NCBI RefSeq assembly: GCF_014395425.1
Contig: NZ_CP060711.1
Coordinates: 1,798,001 to 1,862,000, forward strand
DNA from: Thermomonas brevis
GTDB taxonomy: Bacteria > Pseudomonadota > Gammaproteobacteria > Xanthomonadales > Xanthomonadaceae
DNA length: 64,000 nt
Direction: 5' to 3'
Shown: in pieces, positions 47,329-56,311 of the stretch
How the letters are laid out: each line of letters begins with the position of its first letter
Position numbering within the stretch: position 1 is the first letter of the stretch
The notes under the pieces: model-generated
The model's database searches: none
What the model was told of the DNA's origin: nothing
The model's input: the letters and a program-made list of their open reading frames with translations, nothing else
Translations under genes and position numbers: made by a program

Positions 47329-48669
47329 ATGGAAACGAACACGCTGTTGCTGGTCCTGCTGCTCGTCGCCGTGCTGGCGGCCGTCGGCCTGCTGGTCGTG
47401 TTGCTGCTGCGCCGGCCCGGCGACGCGCTGGGCGCGCTGCTGCGCGAGGAACAGCGCGCCGGCCGCGGCGAACTGCGCGAGCAGCTGGAGAGCCTGTCGC
47501 GCCAGCAGGACCAGCGCATCGACGGCTTCGGCCGCAACCTGGTCGATTTCACCCAGCGCACCGACGCGCGCCTGGACGAGCTGCGCGCGGCGCTGACCGA
47601 GGACGCACACAAGGCGCGGCTGGAATCGGGCGTGCGCCAGCAGCAGTTCGCCGACGGCCTGGGCCAGCAGCTGCGCGAGCTGACCCAGCGCAACGAGCAG
47701 GGCATCGCGCAGATGCGCACCACCCTGGAGCAGCAGCTGAAGGCACTGCAGGCCGACAACGCCGCCAGGCTGGAGCAGATGCGTGCCACCGTGGACGAGA
47801 AGCTGCACGCCACGCTGGAGACGCGCCTGACCGAAAGCTTCGGCAACGTCACCGCGATGCTGGCGCAGGTGCACCAGGGCCTGGGCGACATGAGCAAGCT
47901 GGCGGCCGACGTCGGTGGTTTGCAGCGGGTGCTGACCAACGTGAAGACGCGCGGCGTGTTCGGCGAAGTGCAGCTGGCCGGCCTGCTGGAGCAGGTGTTC
48001 GCGCAGGAGCAGTACGCCGCCAACGTCGAAACCGTTCCGGGCAGCAACAAGCGGGTGGAATTCGCGATCCGCTTCCCGGGCGCGTCCGGCGACGGCGCGG
48101 TGTGGCTGCCGATCGACGCCAAGTTCCCGCGTGAGGACTACGAGCGCCTGCTGGACGCGCAGGAGCGCAACGACGCCGACGCGGTGCGGCAGGCCGGCGA
48201 CGCGCTGGAGCGTGCGGTGAAGACGCAGGCCAAGGAGATCCGCAAATATGTCTCTGCGCCGCACACCACCGACTTCGCGGTGATGTTCCTGCCCACCGAG
48301 GGGCTGTACGCGGAAGTGCTGCGCCGGCCGGGTCTGTTCGAGGCGATGCAGCGCGACCAGCGCATCACGATCGCGGGCCCGACCACGCTGCTGGCGCTGC
48401 TCACCAGTTTGCAGATCGGCTTCCGCACCGTCGCCATCGAGAAGCGCTCGGCCGAAGTCTGGCGCATCCTGGAAAAGGCCAAGACCGAGTTCGGCAAGTT
48501 CGGCGACGTGCTCGACAACGTGAAGGCCAAGCTCGACCAGGCCAGCAAGCAGATCGAGCAGACCGGCGTGCGCACCCGCGCCATCGAGCGCAGCCTGCGC
48601 GACGTGGAGAGCCTGCCCGGCGAGGGCGAGGCGACCCCCGCGCTGGAAGCGCCTGCGCCGTCGCCCTAG
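47329..48669 (+). CDS. rmuC: DNA recombination protein RmuC
   Basis: 446 aa. N-terminal membrane helix (LLLVLLLVAVLAAVGLLVVL), a long coiled coil (residues about 40-200), then the RmuC nuclease-like domain: FGEVQLAGLLEQVFAQEQYA, WLPIDAKFPREDYERLL (with the DAKFP motif) and TDFAVMFLPTEGLYAEVL, then TTLLALLTSLQIGFRT. RmuC limits inversions at inverted repeats and forms envelope-linked complexes in defence contexts. A terminator follows. Confidence 0.95.
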   Translation: METNTLLLVLLLVAVLAAVGLLVVLLLRRPGDALGALLREEQRAGRGELREQLESLSRQQDQRIDGFGRNLVDFTQRTDARLDELRAALTEDAHKARLESGVRQQQFADGLGQQLRELTQRNEQGIAQMRTTLEQQLKALQADNAARLEQMRATVDEKLHATLETRLTESFGNVTAMLAQVHQGLGDMSKLAADVGGLQRVLTNVKTRGVFGEVQLAGLLEQVFAQEQYAANVETVPGSNKRVEFAIRFPGASGDGAVWLPIDAKFPREDYERLLDAQERNDADAVRQAGDALERAVKTQAKEIRKYVSAPHTTDFAVMFLPTEGLYAEVLRRPGLFEAMQRDQRITIAGPTTLLALLTSLQIGFRTVAIEKRSAEVWRILEKAKTEFGKFGDVLDNVKAKLDQASKQIEQTGVRTRAIERSLRDVESLPGEGEATPALEAPAPSP

Positions 48670-48679
48670 CTTCGGGAGC

Positions 48680-48710
48680 AAAAAAACAGGCGAGCCTGAT
48701 GGCTCGCCTG
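48680..48710 (-). terminator. Intrinsic terminator of the mla operon
   Basis: Perfect 10-bp stem CAGGCGAGCC / GGCTCGCCTG with a TGAT loop, followed on the minus strand by seven T (A7 at 48680-48686). It lies 70 bp after the mlaA stop and serves the leftward mla transcript; it can also stop rmuC by its stem. Confidence 0.9.
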
Positions 48711-48780
48711 CTTCGTTCGTCTTGCGGTCGGGCTCCAGTCCCGGCGCATCGTCTTCCCGGCAACGACTTCGGGCCGATGC

Positions 48781-49827
48781 TCAAGGCTGGGGCTGGGTTT
48801 CCGGCTTGGTGTCCGGTTCGTCTTCCAGCAGATACGCCGGCAGCGCTTCGTTGCCTTCGTCGCGGGCGCTGCGGTCGGCGCCGACCAGGTAGCGGCGGCG
48901 CGCCAGCCACGCGTCGCGGGTCAGCACGTATTCGTCCGGTGCGGTTTCGCGCAGGTCGTCCAGCGACAGCAGTCCGGAGCGCACGTCGATCAGCCACAGC
49001 GCTTCCAGCGACAGCCGGGTGCGGTCGTGCTCGACGTAGGTCATCGGCGCCATCGAGATGTCGCCGACCGCGCCCACCGCGTCGCGCACGGTGCGCGGGC
49101 CGAGGAACGGCAGCTCCAGGTAGCGCGACTCGTGCCAGCCCCAGCGCGCCAGGGTGCGGCCGAAGTCGGCGCCGTGGCGGTGCATCTTCAGCGCCTTGGT
49201 GGCGGGGTCGAACAGACCGCCGAGGCCGACGACGGTGTTGACCAGGAAGCGGCCCAGCGTCTCCACCGACTCGCGCGGGCGGCCCTGCAGCAGCAGGTTG
49301 CCGAACGCCAGCGGCGCGGCGAGGTTGTCGAAGAAATTGCTGACGCCGGTGCGCACCGGGCCGGGCAGGACCTTCACGTAGGCGCGCGCCAGCGGGCGCA
49401 TGAAGCCGTGGTCGATGGCGGTGTTGAACGCGTGCACGCGGCGGTTCATCGGCTCCCAGGGATCGAGCGCGGCGAAGCCGTCGGCGCTGTCGGCGCCGGC
49501 GGTCGCGTCGGTGCCGTAGATGGCGGCGAAGTCGTCGTCGCCGGTCGGGGCGGCGCTGGAATCGGCATCGACCGTGGCAGCGGCGCCGGCGTTGACGTTG
49601 GCGTCTGGAGACGCGGCGGCATCCGCCGTCGCAGTCGCGACATCTGCGGGCGCGGCGGGCAGCGTGGCCGCGTCGGCCGGCGCCGCATCGACGGCGACCG
49701 TCGCATCGGACGCAGGCGTCGCGATTTCGACAGTAGCGGCCGGCGCGTCGCGCACGGGCGATTGGCTGGCGCAGCCGGCGGTGGCGAGCAGGACGCCGAG
49801 GGCGGCGCCGGTCAGCAGGCGGTTCAT
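48781..49827 (-). CDS. mlaA: MlaA, outer-membrane lipoprotein of phospholipid transport
   Basis: 348 aa. Lipobox TAGC after the signal peptide MNRLLTGAALGVLLA. A long Ala/Asp/Thr-rich linker (residues about 20-115) precedes the MlaA domain: DPWEPMNRRVHAFNTAIDHG, PLARAYVKVLPGPVRTGVSN, FFDNLAAP and GRFLVNTVVGLGGLFDPAT. It removes phospholipids from the outer leaflet. The linker is unusually long and low in complexity for MlaA. The start overlaps the stop of the mlaB remnant. Confidence 0.93.
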   Translation of the reverse strand: MNRLLTGAALGVLLATAGCASQSPVRDAPAATVEIATPASDATVAVDAAPADAATLPAAPADVATATADAAASPDANVNAGAAATVDADSSAAPTGDDDFAAIYGTDATAGADSADGFAALDPWEPMNRRVHAFNTAIDHGFMRPLARAYVKVLPGPVRTGVSNFFDNLAAPLAFGNLLLQGRPRESVETLGRFLVNTVVGLGGLFDPATKALKMHRHGADFGRTLARWGWHESRYLELPFLGPRTVRDAVGAVGDISMAPMTYVEHDRTRLSLEALWLIDVRSGLLSLDDLRETAPDEYVLTRDAWLARRRYLVGADRSARDEGNEALPAYLLEDEPDTKPETQPQP

Positions 49828-49955
49828 GCGGTTCCTTCCGAACGAATCAGATCCGGGGTCATGCGGCAGGCGGCACGCAGCCCGGCCAGCCGGCCGCGCA
49901 GGCGCAGCAGCGCGCCCGCGCGTTCCATCGAGGCGCTGGCGTCAGCGCTTGCCAT
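49824..49955 (-). pseudogene. mlaB remnant (internally deleted STAS-domain gene)
   Basis: 43 codons: MASADASASMERAGALLRLR, then GRLAGLRAACRMTPDLIRSE, then GTA. The start overlaps the end of mlaC and the stop overlaps the mlaA start (ATGA), exactly where mlaB belongs. GALLRLRGRL looks like the first strand of the STAS domain, and LAGLRAACRMTPDL like the usual C-terminal end of MlaB. The central 50-60 residues, including the Ser/Thr region that contacts MlaF, are missing. A short near-repeat (GCCGGCTG / GCCGGGCTG) sits at the junction and could have mediated the deletion. It may be a true loss or an assembly artefact. Confidence 0.6.
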
Positions 49956-50586
49956 TGCCGCCGGCGGCCTGCAACGAGCCGCTGCGCAGGTCGGCGGCGA
50001 CCTGCGCGATCGACTTCTGCCGCAGCGGCGTGTCGAACTGGCCGCGGAAGGTCTGCACGTAGGACACGCCTTCGATCATCACGTCGAAGATCTTCCAGCC
50101 GCCGTTGTTGCGCACCAGGTAGTCCACCGGCACGGCGGCGCCGTTGTCGCGCAGCAGTTCGGTGGAAACCTTGACGCCGCGGCCGCCCGGCAGCGGGGTT
50201 TCCGACTTCAAGCGCAGCCGCGGCTTGCCCTCAAAATCGAGCAGGGCCGAGCCGTAGCGCTGCATCAGGTTGTCGATCATCGCGTCGGCGAACAGCTTGA
50301 TGTCGGCGTCGCTGGCGCCGCGGCCGTGCGCGCCCAGCACCAGCCGCGCGGCGTAGTCGCTGTCGAAGCTGCCGCGCAGTTCGCCGTCGATGAAGCTGCG
50401 CAGGGCCGCCGGGTTCTTGCGGAACTCGGCGCGGCGCTGCTGCAAGGTGGACAGGATGCGGCCGCCGGTGGCGACCACCTGCTGGCCCGGCGTGGCGGCG
50501 GCCTGCTGGGCCTGCGCGGCCAGCGGCGCGAGCGCCAGCAGCGGCGCGGACAGGGCGAGGGAAACGGACAGGATCAGGGTCTTCAT
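49942..50586 (-). CDS. mlaC: MlaC, periplasmic phospholipid carrier
   Basis: 214 aa. Signal peptide (LILSVSLALSAPLLALAPLA), then the Tol-Tol/MlaC domain: RILSTLQQRRAEFRKNPAAL, FDSDYAARLVLGAHGRGASD, RGVKVSTELLRDNGAAVPVD and GWKIFDVMIEGVSYVQTFRG. It ferries phospholipid between MlaA and MlaFEDB. It overlaps mlaD by 4 nt. Confidence 0.94.
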   Translation of the reverse strand: MKTLILSVSLALSAPLLALAPLAAQAQQAAATPGQQVVATGGRILSTLQQRRAEFRKNPAALRSFIDGELRGSFDSDYAARLVLGAHGRGASDADIKLFADAMIDNLMQRYGSALLDFEGKPRLRLKSETPLPGGRGVKVSTELLRDNGAAVPVDYLVRNNGGWKIFDVMIEGVSYVQTFRGQFDTPLRQKSIAQVAADLRSGSLQAAGGNGKR

Positions 50587-51095
50587 GGGGTGGTTTCCGT
50601 GGGGGACGGTTCGGTCTTCGACGCCGGCGCGGACGCACTGCCGCCGCCGCCGAACATGTATTTGCCGACCATCTGGATCAGGTCGACCGCCGGCTGGGTG
50701 TAGGCGATTTCCTCGCCGGCCTTGAGGTTTTCCGGGTCGCCGCCGGGCTGCAGGCCGACGTAGCTTTCGCCCAGCAGGCCGCTGGTGAAGATGCCGGCGG
50801 AGGTGTCGGCGGGCAGCTGGTAGCGCTTCTGGATGTCCAGCGTCACCACCGCGTCGAAGCGGGTGGGATCGAGGTCGATCTTCGCCACCCGGCCCACCGC
50901 CACGCCGCCGATGCGCACCGGCGCCTGCAGGCGCAGCTGGCCGAGCGAGGAGAAGCGCGCGGTCAGCGGATAGCTGTCGCCGCCGCCGCCGAACTGGCGG
51001 TTGGTGGACGCGAAGGCCAGCACCAACAGCGATGCCAGCGCCAACAGCAGAAACGCGCCGACCGCGAATTCGAGCCTGGGGCCACGGATTGCCAT
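50583..51095 (-). CDS. mlaD: MlaD, MCE-domain protein
   Basis: 170 aa. One N-terminal helix (LEFAVGAFLLLALASLLVLA) and an MCE domain (YPLTARFSSLGQLRLQAPVR, IGGVAVGRVAKIDLDP, GLLGESYVGLQPGGDPENLK). MlaD forms the hexameric ring on the periplasmic face of the transporter. The tail is Ser/Pro/Thr-rich. Confidence 0.95.
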   Translation of the reverse strand: MAIRGPRLEFAVGAFLLLALASLLVLAFASTNRQFGGGGDSYPLTARFSSLGQLRLQAPVRIGGVAVGRVAKIDLDPTRFDAVVTLDIQKRYQLPADTSAGIFTSGLLGESYVGLQPGGDPENLKAGEEIAYTQPAVDLIQMVGKYMFGGGGSASAPASKTEPSPTETTP

Positions 51096-51195
51096 GGGGA
51101 ACCTACCTCTGTCCGAACATCCGGAACATCCGCGGATGCCCGGTTTTTGTTGCCGAATCCCGCGCCGATGGCGGCGCGGGCGCTTGATAAGGGGC
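51096..51195 (-). other. 100-bp gap in mla operon with hairpin
   Basis: The mlaE-mlaD gap is much larger than the overlaps elsewhere in this operon. It contains CCCGCGCC / GGCGCGGG (51159-51180) with a 6-nt loop but no T tract, so it could be a processing or attenuation site. Confidence 0.4.
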
Positions 51196-51945
51196 TTACT
51201 TGAACAACAGCGCCGACATCACGAAATTGAGCATCAGCACCAGCAGCGAGGCGTTGACCACCGCGCGGGTGGTCGCGACCGAGGTGCCTTCGATGGTGGG
51301 TTCGGCGTGGAAGCCGGCATACGCGGCGACCAGCGCCGAGGTGCCGCCGAACACCGCCGACTTCAGCAGCGCCACGCCGAAGTCGTCCCACGCATCCACG
51401 CTGTTCTGCAGCGCCGACCAGAACGTGCCGTTGTCGAGGCCGAGCACGCGCACCGCCTCGAACCAGCTGGCCGCGATCGCCAGCGAGCAGAAGAAGCCGG
51501 TCAGCAGCGGCACGCACAGGATCGCCGCCCAGAAGCGCGGCGCCACCGCCTTCGCCAACGGGTCGATCGCCATCAGCTCCAGCGCCTTGATCTGGTCGGT
51601 GGCGCGCATCAGGCCGAGTTCGGCGGCGATCGAGCTGCCGGCGCGGCCGATGAACAGCAGCGCGGTCAGCACCGGGCCCAGCTCGCGGTACAGCGACAGG
51701 CCCAACAGCGTCGAAAGCGCATCCGAGGCGCCGAAGGTCGCCAGCGTGCGGTAGCCCTGCAAGGTCAGCACCAGCCCGACGAAGGCGCCGCCGACCACGA
51801 TGATCGGCAGCGAGCGCGCGCCGACTTTGTAGATCTCCTTCACCAGCTCGGCGAAGAAGTCGGCGTCCGGCTTCGACGCGCGCAGCACCGACAGCGCGAA
51901 CAGGCCGGAGCGCCCCAGCGAGCGCAGGGAGGACGCGAAGGCCAT
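51196..51945 (-). CDS. mlaE: MlaE, ABC permease for phospholipid transport
   Basis: 249 aa. Opening MAFASSLRSLGRSGLFALSV, then VVGGAFVGLVLTLQGYRTLA, RELGPVLTALLFIGRAGSSI and AAELGLMRATDQIKALELMA, the MlaE/permease signature. C-terminal helices end LMLNFVMSALLFK. The start overlaps the mlaF stop by one nucleotide (TGATG). Confidence 0.96.
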   Translation of the reverse strand: MAFASSLRSLGRSGLFALSVLRASKPDADFFAELVKEIYKVGARSLPIIVVGGAFVGLVLTLQGYRTLATFGASDALSTLLGLSLYRELGPVLTALLFIGRAGSSIAAELGLMRATDQIKALELMAIDPLAKAVAPRFWAAILCVPLLTGFFCSLAIAASWFEAVRVLGLDNGTFWSALQNSVDAWDDFGVALLKSAVFGGTSALVAAYAGFHAEPTIEGTSVATTRAVVNASLLVLMLNFVMSALLFK

Positions 51946-52736
51946 CAGGCGGCCTCCCGCGCCGGCGGCGCGCCCTCGAAATTGATCGGGCCTTCGGCGT
52001 CGCCGTTGAGGAACTGGCGCAGCAGCGGATCGTCGCTGGCTTCCAGCGCATCGGGCGTGCCGGAGAAGGCGACGCCGCCGTTGGCGATCACCACCGCCTG
52101 GTCGCAGACCGGCAGGGTTTCGCGGACGTGATGGCTGATGACGATGCAGGTCAGGCCCAGCGTCTGGTTGAGCCTGCGCAGCAGCTGCATGATCACGCTG
52201 GAGGCGATCGGGTCGAGGCCGGTCAGCGGCTCGTCGCAGAGCAGCAGCGGCGGGTCGAGCGCCAGCGCACGCGCCAGCGCGGCGCGGCGGGCCATGCCGC
52301 CGGACAGCTCGCGCGGGTACAGGTCGGCGGCGGCGCGCAGGCCCACGGCATCGAGCTTTTCCAGCACGATGCGCTGGACGTCCGCATCCGGCAGGCGGGC
52401 GTGCGCGTGCAGCGGCAGCGCTACGTTTTCGGCCACGGTGAGATCGGTCAGCAGGCCGTTGCCCTGCAGCAGCACGCCCAGGCGCTTGCGCATCTCCAGC
52501 AGCCCGCGCGCGGTGCGCGGCACTTCGGCGCCGAACACCTCGATATGGCCTTCCGTCGGCACCAGTTCGCCGGTGATCGCCGCCAGCAGCGTGGACTTGC
52601 CGGTGCCGGAGGGCCCCAGCACGGCGGTCATGCTGCCCTGCGGGATGTCCAGGTCGAGCCCGCGCAGGATGGTGCGCCCGCCGCGGTCGAGGCGGACGGA
52701 CGACAGGCGCACGGCGATGGCGGACGAAGCGGGCAT
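51945..52736 (-). CDS. mlaF: MlaF, ABC ATPase for phospholipid transport
   Basis: 263 aa. Walker A GPSGTGKST at 41-49, signature ELSGGMARRAALARALALDP, Walker B LLLCDEPLTGLDPIAS and switch VISHHVRETL. In Mla transporters MlaB normally docks on this subunit; with mlaB reduced, the MlaF C-terminal tail is worth checking. The start MPASSAIAV at 52736 fits; the frame is open 41 codons upstream. The 251-bp gap to recC holds the divergent promoters. Confidence 0.95.
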   Translation of the reverse strand: MPASSAIAVRLSSVRLDRGGRTILRGLDLDIPQGSMTAVLGPSGTGKSTLLAAITGELVPTEGHIEVFGAEVPRTARGLLEMRKRLGVLLQGNGLLTDLTVAENVALPLHAHARLPDADVQRIVLEKLDAVGLRAAADLYPRELSGGMARRAALARALALDPPLLLCDEPLTGLDPIASSVIMQLLRRLNQTLGLTCIVISHHVRETLPVCDQAVVIANGGVAFSGTPDALEASDDPLLRQFLNGDAEGPINFEGAPPAREAA

Positions 52737-52987
52737 GCGGGAGACCGTGGCAAGGAAGCGGAATCCGGCGCGCGTGGGCGCAAGGCCGCACAGCTTGCGT
52801 GGATTCGGCTGAACAGGGACGAAGCGACTGAACCGGTTGGTACAGGAATTATCGCCCATCCGGCCGGGCTTGTGCAGGCGGCCCGGATCGCGGCGTGGAA
52901 TGCAGCGTCCCGCCGGTCGCGGTCTCGCTTCCGAGACTCACTGCATGAGGCGCACTGTATGAGACATGGCTCCGGCATCATGCCCGG

Positions 52988-55900
52988 ATGCCGGCCGCCT
53001 CCGACTTCCGCCTCTACCACTCCAACGCGCTGGACGTGCTGGCGGAGCTATTGGCCGACGAGCTGCGCCGGCCCGCGCCCGGCCAGCCGCTGCTGGCGCC
53101 GGACATCGTGCTGATCCCGCAGGTGGCGATGCGCCGCTGGCTGCAGGCGACGCTGGCGCAGCGCCACGGCATCGCCGCCAATCTCGAGTTCCTCACCCCC
53201 GGCGAATTCGTCGCCCGCGCGCTGGACGCCAACCTTGGCAAGGCGCCAGACGACCTCGATGCCGCCGGCCTGCACTGGCGCCTGTACGCCGCGCTGGCCG
53301 ATCCCGCGCTGCTGGCGAACCCGGCGCTGGCGCAGATCGCCGCGCACGTGGCCGATGATCCGGCCCGGCCGTGGACGCTGGCCGCCGAGCTGGCCGGCGT
53401 GTTCGGCAAATACCAGGCGTGGCGCCGCGACTGGCTGCTGCGCTGGGAGGGCGGCGCCGACCCCGACGACCCGCAGGCGATCCTGTGGCGCCATGTCGCC
53501 GGCGGCCGCGCGCATCGCGCCCGCCGCATCCAGCAGTACCTCGCCCGCTTCGACGACGGCGCCGCCCTGCCCGCCGGCCTGCCGGCGCGGCTGTTCGCCT
53601 TCGCCATCCTCAACGTCTCGCCGGACGTGCTGCGGGTGATCGCCACCCAGGCGCGTGTCGGCACGCTGCACTTCTACCTGCCGACGCCGACGCGCGGCTA
53701 CTGGGGCGACCTGCAGGCGCGCGGCGCGCAGGACGACGCGGACGATGCCGGTGAGAACCCGCTGCTGCGCGACTGGGGCGCGGCCGGCCGCGACTTCATG
53801 GCATTGCTCGGCAGCGAGGACGCGGTGCGGCCCTCGGGCGAAATCGACGCCTGCGTGGATCCCGAGCAGGCGCAGGGCGGCGCGGGCGACAGCCTGCTGC
53901 ACCGCATGCAGGCCGATTTGTTCCACCGTCGCGCCGCACCGCCGTCGCCGCGTGCCGGCGTCGATCTCGACGATCCCAGCCTGCAATTCCACGCCTGCCA
54001 TACCCGCCTGCGCGAACTGCAGGTGCTGCACGACCGCCTGCGCGCGCTGCTCGAAGACGAGCGCTTCGACCCGCCGCTGCAACCGCGCGACATCGCCGTG
54101 CTCGCTCCCGACATCGATCCCTACCTGCCCTGCCTCGACGCCGTGTTCGGCGCACCCGGCGACGCCATCCCCTATGCCGTGGCCGACGCCAGCCCGCTGC
54201 AGCACGAACCGCTGGCCGATGTGTTCCTGCGCCTGCTGGCGCTGCCGGTGGCGCGCTTCGGGCTGGAGGAAACGCTGGACCTGCTCGCCAGCCCGCCGCT
54301 GGCCGACGCGGCCGGCCTGGACGCCGCCGCCTTCGAGCGCCTGCACGGCTGGCTGCACGCCGCCGGCGCGCGCTGGGGGCTGGACGCCGCGCACCGCGCG
54401 CGGCTGGGCGCGCCGGCCGACGACGCCTGCACCTGGCAGTTCGCGCTCGATCGCTTGCTGCTGGGCCACGCCAGCGGCAGCGACGACGACATCGCCGGCG
54501 TCGCGCCGTGGAGCGAGCTGGAAGGCGGCGCGCTGGACGCGCTGGACCGCCTGCTGCGGCTGCTGCGCGAGTTGGCCCGCCGCGAACGCCAGTTCGGCCG
54601 GGCGATGCCGCCGGCGCAGTGGCGCGAATCGCTGCTGCGCCTGCTCGACGCGCTGCTGCCGAAACCACCGGCCTCGGCCTCCGCCCAGCGCGCGCTTGAA
54701 CGGTTGCGCAAGCTGATCGACGAGTTCGCCAAACAGGCGGAAGCCGCAGGCTTCAGCGGCGACGTGCCGGTGGAAGCGGTGCGCGCGCACTTCGCGCAGG
54801 TGCTGGGCGACGCCGACACCCGTGCGCCGCTGCTCACCGGCGGCGTCAGCTTCGCGCGGATGGTGCCGATGCGGCTGCTGCCGTTCCGCGTCATCTGCCT
54901 GCTCGGCATGAACGACGGCGACTTCCCGCGCCGCGATCCCGCCGCCGGCCTCAACCGCCTGACCGCCGAGCTCGGCAGCGACCGCCGCCGCCCCGGCGAC
55001 CGCAGCACCCGCGACGACGACCGCTACCTGTTCCTGCAACTGTTCGCCGCCGCGCAGGACGTGTTCTACGTGAGCTGGCTGGGCGCCGATCCGCGCGACG
55101 GCAGCGTGCGCGAACCGTCCGCGCTGGTGTCCGAGCTGCTGGCCGCCGCCGGCGCGCAGCACGCCGATCCCGCCAGCGCGCGGAAGCAGCTGGTGCTGCG
55201 GCATCCGCTGCAACCGTTCTCGCCCGCCGCGTTCGGCGGCGACGGCGATCCGCGCCGCTTCAGCTACCGCCGCCAGTGGCATCCGGCCGCCGGCCGCCTG
55301 TCCGGCGCGCGCGGCAGGTTGCCGCCATGGATGGACGCCGGCAGCGAACTGGCAGCGTCCGGCGAACCCGAGCGCGAGCTTTCGCTAGACGCCTTGCGCC
55401 GCTTCCTGTTGGCGCCGGCCGAACAATTCCTGCGCCAGCGCCTGCAGCTACGCCTGCCGGACATCGAAGGCGTGGCCGAGGACATCGAACCCTTGCAGGC
55501 GCCGGAGCGCGGATTGGAGCGCGCGCAGCTGCAACGCGCGGTGTTCGACCAGCTGCTGGCCGGCCGCGACGTCGATGCGATGGCGGCGACGCTGCGCGCC
55601 CGTGCACAGCTGCCGTCCGGCCCGCTGGGTCGGCGCGTGCTGGAAGGCGCGGTGCGCGACATCGCGCCGTACGCCGACGCGTTCGCGCGCTGGCGCGGCG
55701 ATGCGGCGGCGGTTTCGCAGCCGCTGGAGGTCGCGATCGACGGCCTGCGCCTGCACGGCCGCCTCAATGACGTGTGGCCGCAGGGCATCGCGCGGCTGCA
55801 GTTCGGCAAGCCGGGCGGGCGCAACGCGATCCGCGACGGCCTCGACTGGCTGCTGGCCTGCGCGGCCGGGTTCGACGCGCCGTTCGTCGAGTTCCAGGAA

Positions 55901-56311
55901 CGCAAGGACGGCGGCATCGGCCCGCATCCGCGCGACGCGATTTCCCGCGAGGTCGCCATCGACGCCCTGCGCGCGCTGCTGGCGTTGCGCGGCGAGGGAT
56001 TGCGCCGGCCGCTGCCGTTCGCGCCGTACTGCGCATGGGAGCTGTTCGCCCAGCGCGACGACGTGGCGCGCGGCCTGCGCGAGGCGGCGAAGAAATGGCG
56101 CGGCGCCGGCAACGGCGGCTGGGCCGAAGGCGACGGCGAAGCGCTGCGCCTCGCCCTGCGCGGGCGCGATCCGTTCGCCGATGCGGCTTCGCTGCGCGAG
56201 TTCGCCCGCGTCGCCGGCCTCGTCTACGGCGCGGTGACGGAAGGCGCGCCCGCGTCCATCGACATCGGCGATGCCGACGCACCCGACGACGACGCGGAGG
56301 ACGCCGCATGA
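52988..56311 (+). CDS. recC: Exodeoxyribonuclease V subunit gamma (RecC)
   Basis: 1107 aa. N-terminus FRLYHSNALDVLAELLADEL is the RecC start. Middle regions include DIVLIPQVAMRRWLQATLAQ and PFRVICLLGMNDGDFPRRDP. RecC scans for Chi and splits the strands for RecB and RecD. Length is normal and the recB start overlaps its stop. No frameshift seen. Confidence 0.95.
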   Translation: MPAASDFRLYHSNALDVLAELLADELRRPAPGQPLLAPDIVLIPQVAMRRWLQATLAQRHGIAANLEFLTPGEFVARALDANLGKAPDDLDAAGLHWRLYAALADPALLANPALAQIAAHVADDPARPWTLAAELAGVFGKYQAWRRDWLLRWEGGADPDDPQAILWRHVAGGRAHRARRIQQYLARFDDGAALPAGLPARLFAFAILNVSPDVLRVIATQARVGTLHFYLPTPTRGYWGDLQARGAQDDADDAGENPLLRDWGAAGRDFMALLGSEDAVRPSGEIDACVDPEQAQGGAGDSLLHRMQADLFHRRAAPPSPRAGVDLDDPSLQFHACHTRLRELQVLHDRLRALLEDERFDPPLQPRDIAVLAPDIDPYLPCLDAVFGAPGDAIPYAVADASPLQHEPLADVFLRLLALPVARFGLEETLDLLASPPLADAAGLDAAAFERLHGWLHAAGARWGLDAAHRARLGAPADDACTWQFALDRLLLGHASGSDDDIAGVAPWSELEGGALDALDRLLRLLRELARRERQFGRAMPPAQWRESLLRLLDALLPKPPASASAQRALERLRKLIDEFAKQAEAAGFSGDVPVEAVRAHFAQVLGDADTRAPLLTGGVSFARMVPMRLLPFRVICLLGMNDGDFPRRDPAAGLNRLTAELGSDRRRPGDRSTRDDDRYLFLQLFAAAQDVFYVSWLGADPRDGSVREPSALVSELLAAAGAQHADPASARKQLVLRHPLQPFSPAAFGGDGDPRRFSYRRQWHPAAGRLSGARGRLPPWMDAGSELAASGEPERELSLDALRRFLLAPAEQFLRQRLQLRLPDIEGVAEDIEPLQAPERGLERAQLQRAVFDQLLAGRDVDAMAATLRARAQLPSGPLGRRVLEGAVRDIAPYADAFARWRGDAAAVSQPLEVAIDGLRLHGRLNDVWPQGIARLQFGKPGGRNAIRDGLDWLLACAAGFDAPFVEFQERKDGGIGPHPRDAISREVAIDALRALLALRGEGLRRPLPFAPYCAWELFAQRDDVARGLREAAKKWRGAGNGGWAEGDGEALRLALRGRDPFADAASLREFARVAGLVYGAVTEGAPASIDIGDADAPDDDAEDAA

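Noticed and set aside
52860..52987. Repeated GAGAC/CATGAG-like motifs before recC as a regulator site
   Set aside because: Imperfect, short and without symmetry; not distinguishable from chance.
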